A stretch of DNA of 64,000 nucleotides from Flammulina velutipes (GCA_011800155.1 CM022371.1:1736001-1800000), one strand, 5' to 3'. Counted from the first letter of the stretch, positions 46,199-59,182 are shown. Numbers and translations are program-made. The notes: generated from the sequence alone by a model not told the origin.

Positions 46199-47891
46199 AT
46201 GTTCCTTCAATTTTTCCTGGCCCTCAACGTCGCTGCAGCTGTCTCCGCTGCCGTTCTACCCAGCGACGGCCACCACGAACACGAGCACGTTACGCGCCAA
46301 CGCGTTCCAGGCCAGTGGTGGCACGACGATGAGCACCCAGTCCACAGCCTATTCCGACGGGCCTCAGACGATGGCACAGACTACCCCGATGTTGGATCGC
46401 CCGGTATGTTTTCTTTGTGTTATCTCGCGCGTGCGGTCAACTCATCCCGCCACGCTTAGAATGGCAAGCCGCCTTTCCCAATGGCACGCCCGATCCTGCC
46501 CTGATGCCTCAGGCGTGGAAAGACGCCCTCAGCGATGCTGTAGCTGCCGGTAAAATTCCCGCCATTCCTCAGTCCGCCACCGCCTCTGGTACCAACCCGA
46601 TCTATCCTCCTGGCTTCGACCCTAGCGGACCCGCTGTGTGTTCTTCCACATACAAATGTCGCGCTGACGACGATGTCTGGGACGCGCCTGACGGTCAGAT
46701 CGCTATCAGCTTCGACGACGGCCCCTCATTTGTAATTCTTAAATTATCTCTCCGTTGACCACTTGTCTGACATACGCCACAGGGTACTGAGAAACTCATC
46801 GATTTTATGGATGGGGAAGACATTCATGCGACGCATTTCTTGATCGGCATCTACATTCGCAACACGCCGGATCTCTTTACTCGCATCTTTGAATCCGGCG
46901 GAGACCTTGCGGTGCATACATACAATCATCCGTACATGACTGGTCTCAGCAACGAGGCGGTGGTAGCTCAGGTAAATGATTCCATATCTGCACTTCCTTT
47001 GGTCTTATCGACGTCTTCAGCTTGCGTGGACCATGGAGATCATTCGCAACTCTACTGGAGGTCGTGTACCCAAGTACTGGAGGCCGCCTTATGGTGATTC
47101 TGATAACAGAGTCCGTGCTATCGCCTCAGAGGTATACATTATCTTGATTTTTATCAACGCCATTCACTTACCTTAATTAAGGTCCTTGGTTTGACAACTG
47201 TTATCTGGAACCAGGAGTGAGACCATTCCATTGTAATTAACATTGCGCGAAGCTAATTCCATTCTAGCACGGATGATTGGAGTCTTTCCACCGGAGGAGT
47301 CACCCAGCAGGCAATCGCAGCCTCCATGAATAGATGGCTTACTGGTATGTTTTCGTGTACCATTTTGGAACAGCCGTTAATCTTTTGCTTCACGTTCAGG
47401 CCCTAAGAGCCCCGGCTTGGTTATTTTGGAACACGAGCTGACCGACGACACGGCTCAAGCATTCATGGACGCGTACCCGGCCATGATCTCTAACAACTGG
47501 GAAGTATTATCCCTGGCGCAAATCGAATCGGAAAGCGTTTACCAGAATTCGAAGGGCTCTGGCGACGAGCCCGTCCAGTTTATGGATGTTTTGGGTGTAA
47601 CAACCGACGACCCCGAGAGTAGCACCAGCTCTGATGCTCCTAGCTCGACTGTTTCTTCGCCATCAAGGTAAGCGCCACACTACCTTGATGTTATAGCGCC
47701 TAACATGGGTTTTGAATAGCACTGCTTCTCAAACCAGTGCGACAAGTGGTGGTGGTGGGGGTACGGCTGCCGCTCAGGTAACTCAAACGGGTAACTCGGC
47801 GCCTCGCTCCTGGGTACTACCCAGTCATTCATGGGCTGTTATGACCGCGTTGTTGATATCGGTGGTATCTGCCATTGCTTCACTGGCATAA
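46199..47891 (+). CDS. Chitin deacetylase (polysaccharide deacetylase, GPI-anchored type)
   Basis: CE4 enzymes deacetylate chitin to chitosan in the cell wall. The start gives a signal peptide ([21 protein letters not shown]), then a His-rich pro-region. The CE4 motifs are present: ISFDDGPS (catalytic base and metal Asp), [13 protein letters not shown] (metal His pair), [12 protein letters not shown] and VIWNQDTDDW, then GLVILEHEL with the final His. Cys pairs at AVCSSTYKC match basidiomycete homologues. After a Ser/Thr/Gly-rich stalk comes a hydrophobic end ([23 protein letters not shown]), the form of a GPI-attachment signal. Introns are short and canonical. The start codon 30 bases upstream (46169) would spoil the signal peptide. 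Confidence 0.95.
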
Positions 47892-48331
47892 CGGGCTTCA
47901 CGTTTCCATCTGACACGACTAGATGATGTCTATATCGCACTTTAATCCCCATTTACCCTATCTATCGACAATTCCATTCACTGTACGTATCGTATCTATC
48001 ACATTCTTAGTATCTCAGACTTTCGGCGGGACTTTTTTCACCATTACATACTTTGTATTGGCAGCATTAGCTACATCACGACTCTACCACATCGGACTAT
48101 CACTAGATTACTGTCATTGAATGAACGACATGGATGCAATCCCATCTTGCGCCGCACATATGAAAGCTTCCACGGGCACTGCGTGTCGTAAATTAGTGGC
48201 GTTGTAATATCCAATAATGGTTAAATACAGATTTTAAGCGCTATTCATCAAGGATGTGGCGCACATCCTCTTAATGTGCGGCCCGGATATCCGACTTTTA
48301 TTTTTGTGATCGACGTGACTTGGCCTAAGCC
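47892..48331. other. Spacer before the PPR gene
   Basis: About 440 bp, T/A-rich, presumably the 3' UTR of chitin deacetylase and the PPR promoter. No coding frame or repeat of note. Confidence 0.5.
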
Positions 48332-50265
48332 ATGCTGAACCGTTCCATTCAACAAACGCTAACTCGCGATTCTGTGTTGACATGTCTTTCGGCGTCGTAC
48401 TCTTCATTTGCCTCTCCTCGTTCATTCAAACCACGCAATGAGGACTCTGGCCGACGCCAGCAGCGACGCGTCCCAGCTGAACGACCGGGATCTTCATCGA
48501 AGAAACCAACGGCAGCACCTGCGGACTTTCGCGCCAGCAAAGAGCCCAGAAAGCCACTCGCAACAGCAACAGCGGCAGCACCGTCCTCGGTGAAAAAGTA
48601 CAGGTCGAAGCACTTTGACCCGACTGAAGAGAAGAAGGACTTGCCGCTGCTGGAGCCCCATATCCTCTCTGGACGCCTCAAGAAACTGTGCGAGCAGAAC
48701 AAGCTCGAGGCTGCCGTTACGATGCTCAAGAATTCGCCTCTGGACGCGCAGAACGCGGTTGTGTGGAACACGGTCATCTGGGAATGCATGAAGGCCAAGC
48801 AGTTCCAAAAGGCGTACACGCTCTATGTCGATGTCAGTACCCCTCCATCTCTCGTCCTTTCTTATCTCACAAGCAGCAGATGAAACGACGCGGATTCAGC
48901 CCGACGACGAGGACGTTCCAAACAATGTTCAACGGTCTCTCTCGCATCGAGGACTGGTCGGCCCACCCCAAGCAGCTCGGCAATGTCCAGTTGTTATTCA
49001 ACGCATATATGCGCCACATTGAATCCTTGTTCAAGGATGATCCGAAGAGCGAAGAGATCTCCAGTTCTCCCCTCGCGCTCTACATGAAGATCCTCGGCGA
49101 CGCAGGTCGCTACCAGGACATCTTTGACGTCTACTACGACCTTGATCCCAAGGGCGCGCTCAAGCCAGACCATCTTGTGTATACTGCCATGTTCCAAGCG
49201 CTCTCGCCTCTCCGGATTCCCTATGGCGTCGACTCCGAGGCCGCCACAGAGCAAAACGCGTCCAGCGCAAAGCACCTGTGGATGCAAATGCTCAAAGACT
49301 CCAAACGGAACAACTTCGCGGTTGACTCTCATCTGGTAGCTGCGGCCATCTTGTCAATGTGCAAGGGCCGTCCAGCAGACCAAGAGTTTGCATTTGGTAT
49401 CGCCCGTGACTACCTCGCCATTCCTAAAGACCCCAAAGCCGGTAGTAAACAGCTTGCCCTCATTCCTCTGTCATCTCCCACCCTCGCTGCCGTCCTGATG
49501 CTGTGTCGAAGCAGCGGAAAGCACCAGCTCTGTATTGACGTCTTCGACGAGGTTAGACAACGCTACGGTGCCACTTCAATCATCGATCGTGGTCATGTCG
49601 AGGATGTGTTCCGTTCACGCAGCACCATAGACCCCCCTCCATCCTCTGCAGACTACGAGTTATCAATCCTCGACTGGATGATTGTCACTGACGCCCTGCG
49701 TTCCAGTAAGAAGCTTGACGATCCCTTACGCCCTCTCATGAGCACCTTCCTCTTAACGCTCGCCGCGTGTCTACGGACAACCGACTTCCGAAGTGCCGTT
49801 CGCACATTCGAGCTCATCACAGGCTTCCACGGACACGATTTTATGGATGGCTCAGAAGCATCGAACCCCCGCTTCGACCAGCGGTCGGCGAACAGGAATC
49901 ACCCCCCAACTGCGGAGAACTTATCCTTCGTCGTCCGCACTGCAGTCAAGGGGGGCAATAAGGCCGACATGCGCCAGGCGTTGAGGATGGTGCATTTCTG
50001 CAACTTTGACAACTTGGTGTATGGCAAGGCGGATTCTGCGGAGGCGTCCAAGTCGAAGAAGGCGCTGAAGAATTTACTTTACCATGGGGAGAAGCTCGCG
50101 AGCTCCGTTCTGGATGCTATTGACCATCTCTTGCGGAATAGCACAGAGCGGGATCGTCCTTCTCCTTCGGACCTCGTAAAGTGGAGAGAGCTGAAGGCTT
50201 CAGCTACGGAGATTGCTCAGATTGCGCAAAGCAGCCGGTTGGTACCAGTCAAAGATGCAACATAG
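48332..50265 (+). CDS. Mitochondrial pentatricopeptide-repeat protein
   Basis: PPR proteins bind organelle RNA and direct processing, stability or translation. The N-terminus (MLNRSIQQTLTRDSVLTCLSASYSSFASPRSFKPR) is Arg/Ser-rich without acidic residues, as in mitochondrial targeting peptides. One intron (donor GTCAGT near 48835) joins LYVD to MKRRGFSPTTRTFQTMFNGLSR, a typical PPR helix pair. Other repeats include VVWNTVIWECMKAKQFQKAYTLY, LALYMKILGDAGRYQDIFDVYYDL, VYTAMFQALSPL, LAAVLMLCRSSGKHQLCIDVFDEV and LLTLAACLRTTDFRSAVRTFELI. It ends LVPVKDAT-stop. About 620 residues. The specific yeast counterpart is not clear to me. Confidence 0.85.
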
Positions 50266-50406
50266 AGAGAGGACAGACATACATATATCTATCTAGCTAT
50301 CAACTTCATCTCAACATAATATATTATTTACCCATTTCACAACGAAGGAAGACGTAAAAACAAAAATAGAGTCCTAGGAGGTATGGAGGATGAAGGGAGG
50401 AGGATG

Positions 50407-53290
50407 TCAGTATGCAGAACTCATTGGCCTATCGTCTGTAGGATTTCCACCCCGCGGACGTAGGCTACTTTGTGAGGGCAGACGGCGCGCGTCAGGCCGA
50501 TAGGGATTATTCGTCTGAGATGGCAATACCACCGTACTCTGCGGACGATCACCCGCAGAGGGTACGCGGGGGCGGAACGAAGGCCTCGGAGGCGCCAAAA
50601 TCTGATCTTCCTGTCCAAGGGAAGCTACGCTCGCGCCCGCAAGAGGACTCAAGCGAGGAGGCGGCGGCGAAGGTTGACCAGGTTCCACCATATACCGCGA
50701 CGACGGTCGCGAAGAATCGCGGAACGAACGAATGGAAGGCGATGGCGGAAGAGGTACGTTCTCTTCGACCGTTTGAGAGACGTGAATGGAAGGAGGAGTT
50801 GACGGTTGTTGTTGGTCCACGTATCTCGATGATGGTCGTGCAGAATCGTGGAAAGAGCGTGCAGAGGGCGACGGAGGTAAAGGTGGGCTGTCCTCAGGTG
50901 AAGCGGAATTCGCATCGTCACTCTGGGAATGGTTTGAGCTCCCTGTTGAAGGAGAACGTTTCGATGGTGGTCTCGACACGACATGACCACCCTCGTTCTG
51001 CGGCACTTGGTAAGGTGGTATAAATGGTTCGTCTACGCCGCTTTTCTGATAAGTGTTGGGTTGCGCAGGGAACGCGCCGACGCTCCGAGGGCGCATGTCG
51101 AACTGCTTGAAACCAGGGGGGAGAAGCGCTTCCTCTGTATCGTCTTCATACTCTTTCGAGTTGGACGGAAGTGTAGCCATACTCTTCGGCCTGTCACCTG
51201 GTCGAAGCGAGCTCCCTTCGAACTTGTGGAAAGCGGGCATCGGGGGAACCATGGTATCCTCAGTCATGGCCATAGACACAGGCTCATACGTATGGTTCTG
51301 TCCACCAGAAGAGTCACGAAGGGGCCTAGTGGCCGGATGCCTCGCTCTGGCCTTCTTTGTTCTACACTTCCGGATTGTCAAGACAAGTCCGAGAATAAGA
51401 AGCCCGAGGAGAACCAAGGCGTTGAGAGCCATTATGCCTAACATGGCGGGGAACCAGGTCGTGAACTTCTGTAGCGCCTCAGCGGTGCTGCCTGAAACAG
51501 ATACACTCATCACTGGTCCATCATGGGTGTTGCTAGAAGTCTTATAAGTGATTCCAGTACGCGGGGTACAGGTGCGAGAGGAACAGAAGGCCGCCGATGC
51601 AGCGTCTGGGTCGGTGAGGGAGAGCAGCTTGATGTATGGGTCACCCATCTTCCCGTTAGAGTCGAAATCCCCAAAGTCGTACAGTGAGTACATGGATCGA
51701 AGAACGTTGACTCCAAAGATGTAGTCGCTGTTTTAAACATGATTGGAGGACATGGCACGGTGTAGAGATAAGTATACTCACAATTGATCTGTATCCGCCG
51801 CGATGGTCTCGGGCACGAAAGAACCTATACATGTGTTGTCTCCCTGGTATGCAGAAGGCGAGACGTCCAACGGATGTAACGGAAACGTCCTCCCGCTAAA
51901 CGGCGTCAGCATGAGGTGACTTCCATGAACCAAATAAAACGTACGCAATTTGGATAGCCATATCGATCTCTGCAGAGCATGGCACAGACCAGTACCCTGT
52001 ATCTCCATTGTACGAAGCACCTTGTATCCCGCCGTATATCGCGTCGCAGATATCCTTGGGCACATATCTATACTACTTTCAGCCGTACAGAAATCGTGAT
52101 CAAAAAGATGCGCACGAATAAGATGTTCCTGTATCAAGCAATGCAACAGCCTTGTTCCCCGGTACATCGGGTACGATGGTGGAAGGTATGACTTCTTTGT
52201 CCCCAACAATGAATGCCTCCACGAGGATATTCCATCTCTTTGGGGCTACCGTAGGCCACGTTGAGATCTTAGGCGTATCGGCGATAGACGTGTAATTTTC
52301 CTCATACTCGCCTTAGACGCGTCAGTGGTTCGGTGTGCATTGTGAACCGCGGGACTAACCTATCGAGAACCCTCCCTGCACTTCATCGTGGTCGTCTGTA
52401 CTTCGCTGGAATGAGAAGGCGATAAAGTTATCCTGCTCAGGGTCACTTTCGAATAAGTTGAAGAGCAGACTGCGGCCATCTGACGAGCCGGTGGCATTGA
52501 CCATGTTGTCTATGGTGGAAAGGGACGTGAAACCGAGCCCAATGAGGCCATCGGCGTTGTAAGATAGGGCGGGGTTGTCAGCTTCTGTGACATCAAGGTA
52601 GGCTTGCGAAGGAATGGAGACACTGTATGAGATGTTAATTGGAGGATGGGGTACACGTTTAGAAGCATACCCGGCAAATTCTACTGGGATGTGGGAGACA
52701 GTACCGCTGACCCAGCCAATGCCGAACTAGGAGTGCCGTGTTCAATATAATTGCAGAACGAGTGTTCGTTCCTTACCGTGAGATTAGCCGTGATGGACTG
52801 CGGACTGTGAGCTATAGCGAAGATTGAGGGTGCTTGAACGCACCGTTTGCTTTGAGTTGGTGAGTGGATGAATGTCGCCTTTGAGCCAGACATCAGAGGA
52901 GCCAGTGTCCATTTGGACGAGGTATTCTATGGGTGGATCAGTAAACCGTACTTGGGAATATGATAGTTGGACATACCCTTTCCACCTGCGGTCATCTATA
53001 TAGAGCAGTTGTCAAGGAGTATAGAGATGTAAAATCATAGAGACGTACGGAGGACATGTATATGAGATCCCGGACCGTGCTGCCAGGTTATTCGGATTAA
53101 TTGTAGGAAATGACAAGGGACTGAGCACGCACGTGAGGTCCAAACCATTGGTGTTGTTCGCGCTGCTCTGTCTCTTCTCGAGCGTAGAAAGGCCCCTGCG
53201 ACCGACTTGTGTTATGGGAACATGGATAGCTGCAGAGAGAACCGGAAGGAGAGCGAGCGCTTTAAGAAAGGAAAGAAAGACGATGTTCAT
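50407..53290 (-). CDS. Membrane-anchored aspartic protease (A1) with long cytosolic tail
   Basis: The start gives a signal peptide (MNIVFLSFLKALALLPVLSAAIHV). The pepsin-like domain has the first active site (EYLVQMDTGSSDVWL), the flap region, and the second (AVALLDTGTSYS), so both catalytic Asp are intact. It closes with FDYIFGVNVLRSMYSLYDFGD. A transmembrane helix (FPAMLGIMALNALVLLGLLILGLVLTI) and a basic stop-transfer (RKCRTKKARAR) follow, then about 320 residues of Pro/Ser-rich tail ending RPMSSAY-stop. The tail carries two copies of a PPLPPSPS-x-RSFxDSxRPSSRY block. Proteolysis is outside or in the vacuole lumen by topology. It is divergent from HIS6 with 180 bp between starts. Confidence 0.9.
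50690..50870 (-). repeat. Internal duplicated block in protease tail
   Basis: Two copies, about 125 bp apart, encode PPSPSxRSFxDSxRPSSRY. Bases match well but not fully, so the duplication is old or under purifying selection. It belongs to the coding sequence of the aspartic protease. Confidence 0.6.
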
Positions 53291-53470
53291 GTTGCAGAAC
53301 AGTAGCGCATTAACGAAGAGACGGTGAAGTTGAGAAACAGAGAAGGAAGCGCGCGACGCCCAAGAAACATCCAACAATGTTCAAGGACAAGGCTCGTTCT
53401 GGCTCCCGGCTCCCATCAGCCGATCAACGTTCCAAGTGTGGCACAATCAGCAGTTCAATAATATCATATC

Positions 53471-54685
53471 ATGTCCCTGTCTCGCAGTCGCTTCAGACCT
53501 TGCATCGACCTGCACGACGGCCAAGTAAAACAGATCGTTGGCGGTACACTGTCAGAGACTTCTCCGAGTACTCTGAGAACTAATTTTGTCGCGACGTAAA
53601 TCTCCTATTTCATTATATACCCACGAATAACACTCCCCAGCCAGCCTCCCGATTTCTTCGCGGACCTCTATAAATCTCGTGGCCTTCAAGGAGGCCATGT
53701 TATTAAACTAGGATCTGGAAACGACGATGCCGCCCGTAAAGCGCTGGCTGCATGGCCAGGTAGGGACTATCGCGTTTATTGCACTTGTAATTAACCCCCG
53801 AGGATAGGAGGACTCCAGGTTGGTGGCGGAATTACTGACAAAAACGCTCAGCAATGGATCGACGCAGGCGCCAGTAAAGTAAAGTTCTCGCGTTTTCACA
53901 CGTTCTTCACTAATTCTCCATCTAATAGGTGATTGTAACGTCCTTTCTGTTTCCAGCAGCAAAGTTCTCTTTGGATAGGCTAAGGGCTGTATCCAGCCTG
54001 GTAGGCAAGGATAGGCTGGTTGTTGACGTTAGGTCGGCCTCATTGTCATATCTTCAAGGTGAAGCAAGCTCACGTTATTAGTTGTCGGCGGCGTGCAGAC
54101 AAATGGCTCGTCGCTATGAATAAATGGCAGGATATAACTGACATGGAAGTGTCTAAAGGTCCGTGATTCTCCTGTTTCTATAAATGCCGTAGGATTGAAT
54201 CTTGATTAGAGTCGTTGGATATGCTATCAGAGTATTGCAGGTAAGAGCACTTTGTTTTCGCGTTTCGTTCGTCTCAAACAGTGGTTCTTCAGCGAGTTCT
54301 TGATCCATGCGGCAGATGTTGAGGGTCTTTGTCAAGGAATTGACGAGGAGCTAGTCTCTAGTGAGGCAAGACGCTTGAAATTGGAACATCTGCTTATTTG
54401 TTTTCTGAAGAGCTGGGTCAATGGGTTAAAATACCTACGACTTACGCAGGAGGTGCCAAAGGTACAGTACCATCGGTTTGGCAGATTTGTAGCTTACATG
54501 CTGGCCTAGCAATCGAAGACTTGGATCTCGTCAATCGACTGTCAGGCGGTCGTGTAGATCTGACCTACGGAAGGTAACATCTACATTCCGAGTCTACCCC
54601 ATTCTTACAGCAATTCAGCTCGCTGGACATTTTCGGGGGTTCACTTGTGAGTTTTGAGGAGTTGGTGCAACGGAGCAATGCGTAG
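53471..54685 (+). CDS. HIS6: HIS6: phosphoribosyl-formimino-AICAR-P isomerase (histidine biosynthesis)
   Basis: Isomerase of the fourth step of histidine synthesis, a single-domain TIM barrel of the HisA type, cytosolic. Joined exons give [27 protein letters not shown], the start of strand 1 with catalytic Asp, [149 protein letters not shown] and the end QRSNA-stop. The second catalytic region (HAADVEG) and the phosphate loop (AGGA) are present. About nine introns in 1.2 kb hide it from long-frame searches; some donors are weak (GTCGGC, GTCCGT). Confidence 0.92.
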
Positions 54686-54841
54686 TTGTATAATAGATTC
54701 TAGTTGTGGCGTAAAGTAGCGGCAAACACCGATTAATTTGTCAGCATATATCGTGGGAATCATCATTACAGTTGCAAAAATAAGGTTTGGCCGGGATTCC
54801 GTTGAGAGGAATCTTTACTCGTCGAGCTCAACGCCCTCAAG

Positions 54842-54892
54842 GTAAGTTTGCTCGTCGTCGGCTGTCGCTGCTGAATCTCTGACCTTGCGCAG
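54842..54892 (+). other. 5' UTR intron of RPL35
   Basis: A canonical intron (ag|gtaagt ... gcgcag) of 51 nt ends 13 bases before the RPL35 ATG. Introns in the leader are common in ribosomal protein genes of basidiomycetes. Confidence 0.65.
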
Positions 54893-54905
54893 ATCATCGC
54901 CCACC

Positions 54906-55434
54906 ATGCCCGGAAAAGTCAAGGCCTACGAACTCCAATCCAAGTGGGAACCCATGTCGCCAATACGAATGATCTATTGACAAAATTGCCAGGTCGAAGA
55001 ATGACTTGTCCAAGCAGCTCCTGGAGCTCAAGAATGAGCTTTTAGGGCTCCGTGTGCAGAAGATTGCTGGTGGATCGGCGTCGAAACTCACCAAAATGTG
55101 CGTGGCATTGTTTGTAGACAAAGAGAGATATTGACGAGATGATTGTGCAGCAACACCGTCCGCAAGTCGGTCGCACGTGTGATGACTGTGATGAACCAGA
55201 AGGCGCGCCAAAACCTACGGGAGTACTACAAGAAGAAGAAGTACCTTCCTCTCGACTTGCGAACCAAGAAGACACGGGCAATCAGGCGGAGAATGACCAA
55301 GGTGAGTAGATGGACGTGTGGATGCTACGATGGATATCTAAACGACTGTGCAGTACGAAAAGTCGTTGAAGACGGCGAAGCAGGTGAAGAAGGACCAGAA
55401 CTTCCCTGTCCGGAAGTATGCTGTCAAGGCATGA
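54906..55434 (+). CDS. RPL35: 60S ribosomal protein L35 (uL29)
   Basis: Small cytosolic large-subunit protein near the polypeptide exit tunnel. Good start context (ccaccATG). Exons join as [98 protein letters not shown] and [30 protein letters not shown]. At about 123 residues it has the usual length and very basic composition. Three coding introns plus one in the 5' UTR, all about 50 nt. The gene lies 220 bp after the HIS6 stop. Confidence 0.97.
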
Positions 55435-55719
55435 GTGTAGCGTACATTCTGTTGTTGTATCGACCATGCTATCTCGAACTATGCGTATGCGATTTATGCT
55501 TGTTCAAAAGTGTGACTAAACATAGTCTGGACCCACGTGGCGTCGCACTCGAAAGCGCTACCTGAGACCTGTCTAACTTTCTTACAATCCACCCATCCAG
55601 TTTCTATCTTTATTATTAATTGCAATTTAACGACATTTAACGACAAACAAATGGTATGTCAAAGCCAGCATGCAAGGTAGCACCCTTGTCCTCTCACCAC
55701 GACGACCACCAAGCCCTCC

Positions 55720-57969
55720 ATGCCTCCTGGCTCTCCCTTTTCAAAGCGTACCAGTTCTGACAGCATCTTTTCAAAGCCACAGCCAAAGGTCCTCACTCGC
55801 TCACCGCCCTCCTCTTCCCAAGTCAATGAGCCAAAAATCAGGCCGAGGGAGCCATATCCCGTTCCCAGCAACAATCCAGCAAGCCAGTATACCCTCCTCG
55901 AGAAGCTCGGAACTGGCAGCTTCGGCACAGTCTACAAGGCCATGCACAATGAGACAAAGCAGATCGTCGCAGTCAAGCAGATAGGTGCGTCCGCCTGGCT
56001 TTCATATCCAACAACGAGCTCAACAGTGTCCAGACCTCGAGGACTCTGACGATGACATCTCCGAAATACAGCAAGAGATTGCTAGCCTAGCACAGTGCGA
56101 TTCAGAATATGTAACACGCTACTACGGCTCCTTCGTCGTCGCATACAAGCTCTGGATCATCATGGAATACCTCGCGGGCGGCTCCTGCCTCGACCTGCTC
56201 AAACCCGGTCCTTTCTCAGAACCGCATATCGCTGTCCTCTGTCGCGAACTCCTCCTTGGCCTCGACTATCTGCATACAGAGGGAACCATCCATCGTGACA
56301 TCAAAGCCGCCAACATTCTTCTCTCGTCGTCTGGCAAGGTCAAGCTTGGTGACTTTGGTGTCGCTGCACAGTTGACAAATACCCTGCGCCATACGTTCGT
56401 CGGCACTCCCTTCTGGATGGCCCCCGAAGTAATTCGACAGGCTGGCTACGACGCAAAGGCCGACATGTGGAGTCTGGGCATCACAGCTATCGAGATGGCA
56501 AAGGGTGAACCTCCTCTGGCCGAGTACCATCCAATGAGAGTCTTGTTTCTCATTCCGAAAGCTAAGCCTCCCGTCCTCGAAGGCAACTTCTCTCCCGCCT
56601 TCAAGGAATTTGTCACCCTCTGTCTCACCAAAGACCCTAGCTCCGTACGCTCTTCTCTTACGTTTTCGGTCTTATATCTGACAAATGCCTCAGCGCCCCA
56701 CCGCAAACGAGCTTCTACAGCATCGTTTCATCCGTGGCGCACGCAAGACTTCGTCTCTTACAGAGCTCATTGAGCGCTTCCAGGACTATCGCGCTCGATC
56801 TCCCAATAAGGTCAAACATGAAATGTATCAGGCAACTGTTCGGAATAGTCTGGCCTGGGACCCGACAGGTTCAATGCGGAGCGACTGGAACTTTGATACT
56901 ATTCGGTCGTCCCAGTCGGCCATGGGAACATTTAGGTCGATGGCGAGGGACCTTACGTCGTTGGAGATATCAGAAGAAGGCGAAGAGGTACTCCATGGCT
57001 CAATTGATACTGGTGGCGCAACGAAGGGTAGTGATCCTTTGCATGGGGATGGAGCGAGCTCTGTTGGCAGTCATACCACCATGATTGTTAAGCCAGCAGA
57101 GAGTCCATCATCTGACAAAGATATGGCGACGCTTTTGGAAGGCGCAGAAGGGCAAGCTTCATCTGCGGGTGGTGATGTACCGCCTCCTGCGTATACTGGC
57201 TCTATGAGGGGCACGGGCTCAAGACGATCGTCTTATGCTGCAAGACATGCCGCTGCTGGGACCGTCATGAAGGAGGGAGATGTGGGAAATGGGGTCGACA
57301 CTATTCGACCCATAAAGAAACTCGACGCGGCTGGGTCTCTTAGGTTATCGGCCGAGTACGTTGGAAGTATGAGGAGGGAAGGCAGTTCATCAGCCCCATC
57401 GTCTCCCACTTCACATAAACGAGCACCAAGTGAGCTGGGGAAAGCTGGTGTGGCTATTGTGGATGATGTCGTGCAGCCTATTTTGCAAAAGGTGAGCTCA
57501 GGCGCTTCTTGAGAACGTCTGGCTAATGCTTAATTTCAGGCGATTGCCGATGATATGGACGCTCGGGAGATTGAATCGCTCAGCATGATCTCGCGTGGAT
57601 TCTCCGAGCTGAAGGACGCAAATCCTGAACTTGCCTATAATGTCATCCTTGACATACTTTCTGGCATCAATGAGTGAGTATTGATGCTTGCTCTCTTGAC
57701 CTGCCATTGACCTATTATATAGTAACACTGTTGTCCGGCAACATGTGCAAACAGCGCGCGGTCTCTTCCCTCACAAGCGCATCATCCGCCGCAGTGAGAT
57801 GACTGCGAAAGGTCTCATCGTGACGGAGGTACAAGAAGACGTTTCTGGGTTACCGGCTTCCTCTGAGGCACCCCCGAAAGAGGATACCAGCACACGCAAG
57901 TCACCGATATCTGAGCTACTCTACATGCGCTGGTTGGAGGGACTCAAACTGCGATGGCCGCTCTCTTAG
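55720..57969 (+). CDS. GCK-III-type Ste20 kinase (MST3/Nak1/Kic1/Sid1-like)
   Basis: Germinal-centre kinase of the group acting in RAM/MOR or septation pathways, upstream of NDR kinases. The start [19 protein letters not shown] precedes the kinase domain: [11 protein letters not shown] (glycine loop), VAVKQI (catalytic Lys), [44 protein letters not shown] and [21 protein letters not shown]-terminal part with [19 protein letters not shown], a Ser-rich linker and [23 protein letters not shown] follows, ending [12 protein letters not shown]. All catalytic residues are present. An upstream ATG at 55651 followed at once by a donor site may be part of a 5' UTR intron. Confidence 0.93.
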
Positions 57970-58395
57970 TGCGGTCTCGGTCCACTTTCTCAGGCAGTGA
58001 ATCCATTCTGGACGTTATACCCCTCAGCGCCGTGCATATAGACATTTCCTCCTCGCCATCAACCTAACCATTTAATCCTATTTATGTTCCAATTGTAGCG
58101 TAAGACTTTCCTCCCTACTTATGACCTTCGTCTTCCCCACTTTCTGGCTTCTTGTTGTCGATCTTTACGGTATCTATCATGACATGTCCCAGGCTCTCTT
58201 CACGACAATATACGCGCATTTATGACCATGACCATGATAAACTTCGGAGTAAACAAGGTTGTCGTCATGGAACGCTTCAAGTTCGGATTTTCCCATAGTG
58301 GTCCGGTGTGCGTGAAAGTGCTGGATGGAACCACGTCAGCAGTAGGAATCTATAAAGATGGGAGTGATAGAGTCCGATGCCGAGCCGTGCCCACC
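57970..58395. other. Spacer before the small secreted protein gene
   Basis: About 425 bp with the kinase 3' UTR and the promoter of the next gene; no coding features apart from short chance frames. Confidence 0.45.
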
Positions 58396-59132
58396 ATGAT
58401 TCTTCTCCTCTGGCTTTTTTGTAGCATTAGCGCAACGATAGCCATACCTGCGTGGGGAGGCGCACCCGGGCGCTCGTCCATCGGCAGCCTCGTTCCAGGC
58501 GCCACAATGATCGAGACCGTCACGATCGCCGCTCCGTACGGTGCCACGCCAATAACCAGCCACCTCTCCGTCCCCGTCCAAGGTATACACGACTCCATCG
58601 CCCTTCAAATCCAATACTAACAACTTGAACTTGACAGACCACTTGGGCAACCTCACCGCCGTCCCCACCTCCTCCGGCCTCGTCCCGCCCCTCTTCTTCA
58701 TCAACCGCGACAAGCTCTGGCTCTTCCGGAACGAATCCGCCATCTTCCCCGTTAACCTCGTCAACGCCACATCACACTTTGACGCGCAGCGCCACGCGGG
58801 GCAGATGCCCCTCCAGCTCGTAGCGGATACACGACACAGCGGCATAGATGGTGGAACGTGGAAATGGAGGGGCACGAGGCTGCAGTATCACCATGGAGAG
58901 CGCAATAACGCCGGAATTTACTACAGCTGTCCGCTTGAAGGTGGCGGGACGGGGATTTTCTTTTTTATGATTGTGTAAGTTGGCTTTTCACGAACTTGCA
59001 ATTATCTCGAACACTGATGATGTGTTTCCTTTCTGTAGTCGTGGAAGACCCGAGGGGTGTACTGTCCTCGGCCTACACAGTTTTAGCCGCGTAAACGCAG
59101 ACGGTGAATGGGGGGCTCCAAGCTCAGACTGA
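58396..59132 (+). CDS. Small secreted protein, not recognised
   Basis: Three exons give about 195 residues. MILLLWLFCSISATIAIPA is a clear signal peptide after a ccaccATG context. The mature part holds MIETVTIAAPYGATP, GNLTAVPTSSGLVPPLFFINRDKLWLFRNESAIFPVNLVNATS (three possible N-glycosylation sites), WKWRGTRLQYHHGERNNAGIYYSCPLEGGGTGIFFFMIV, and GCTVLGLHSFSRVNADGEWG ending SSD-stop. Two Cys (in YYSCP and GCTVL) could form one disulfide. There is no transmembrane segment or GPI signal. Role unknown; sequences of this style are common in agaricomycete secretomes. It converges on OST1 with 50 bp between stops. Confidence 0.75.
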
Positions 59133-59182
59133 TTGATGTTCGACACTATGTGTATACCATTGCAATACAAACACGTGTATTT

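Noticed and set aside
53590..54700. Gene-free or pseudogenised stretch after the protease
   Set aside because: Joining short exons yields a full HIS6 with all landmarks, so it is an intact gene.
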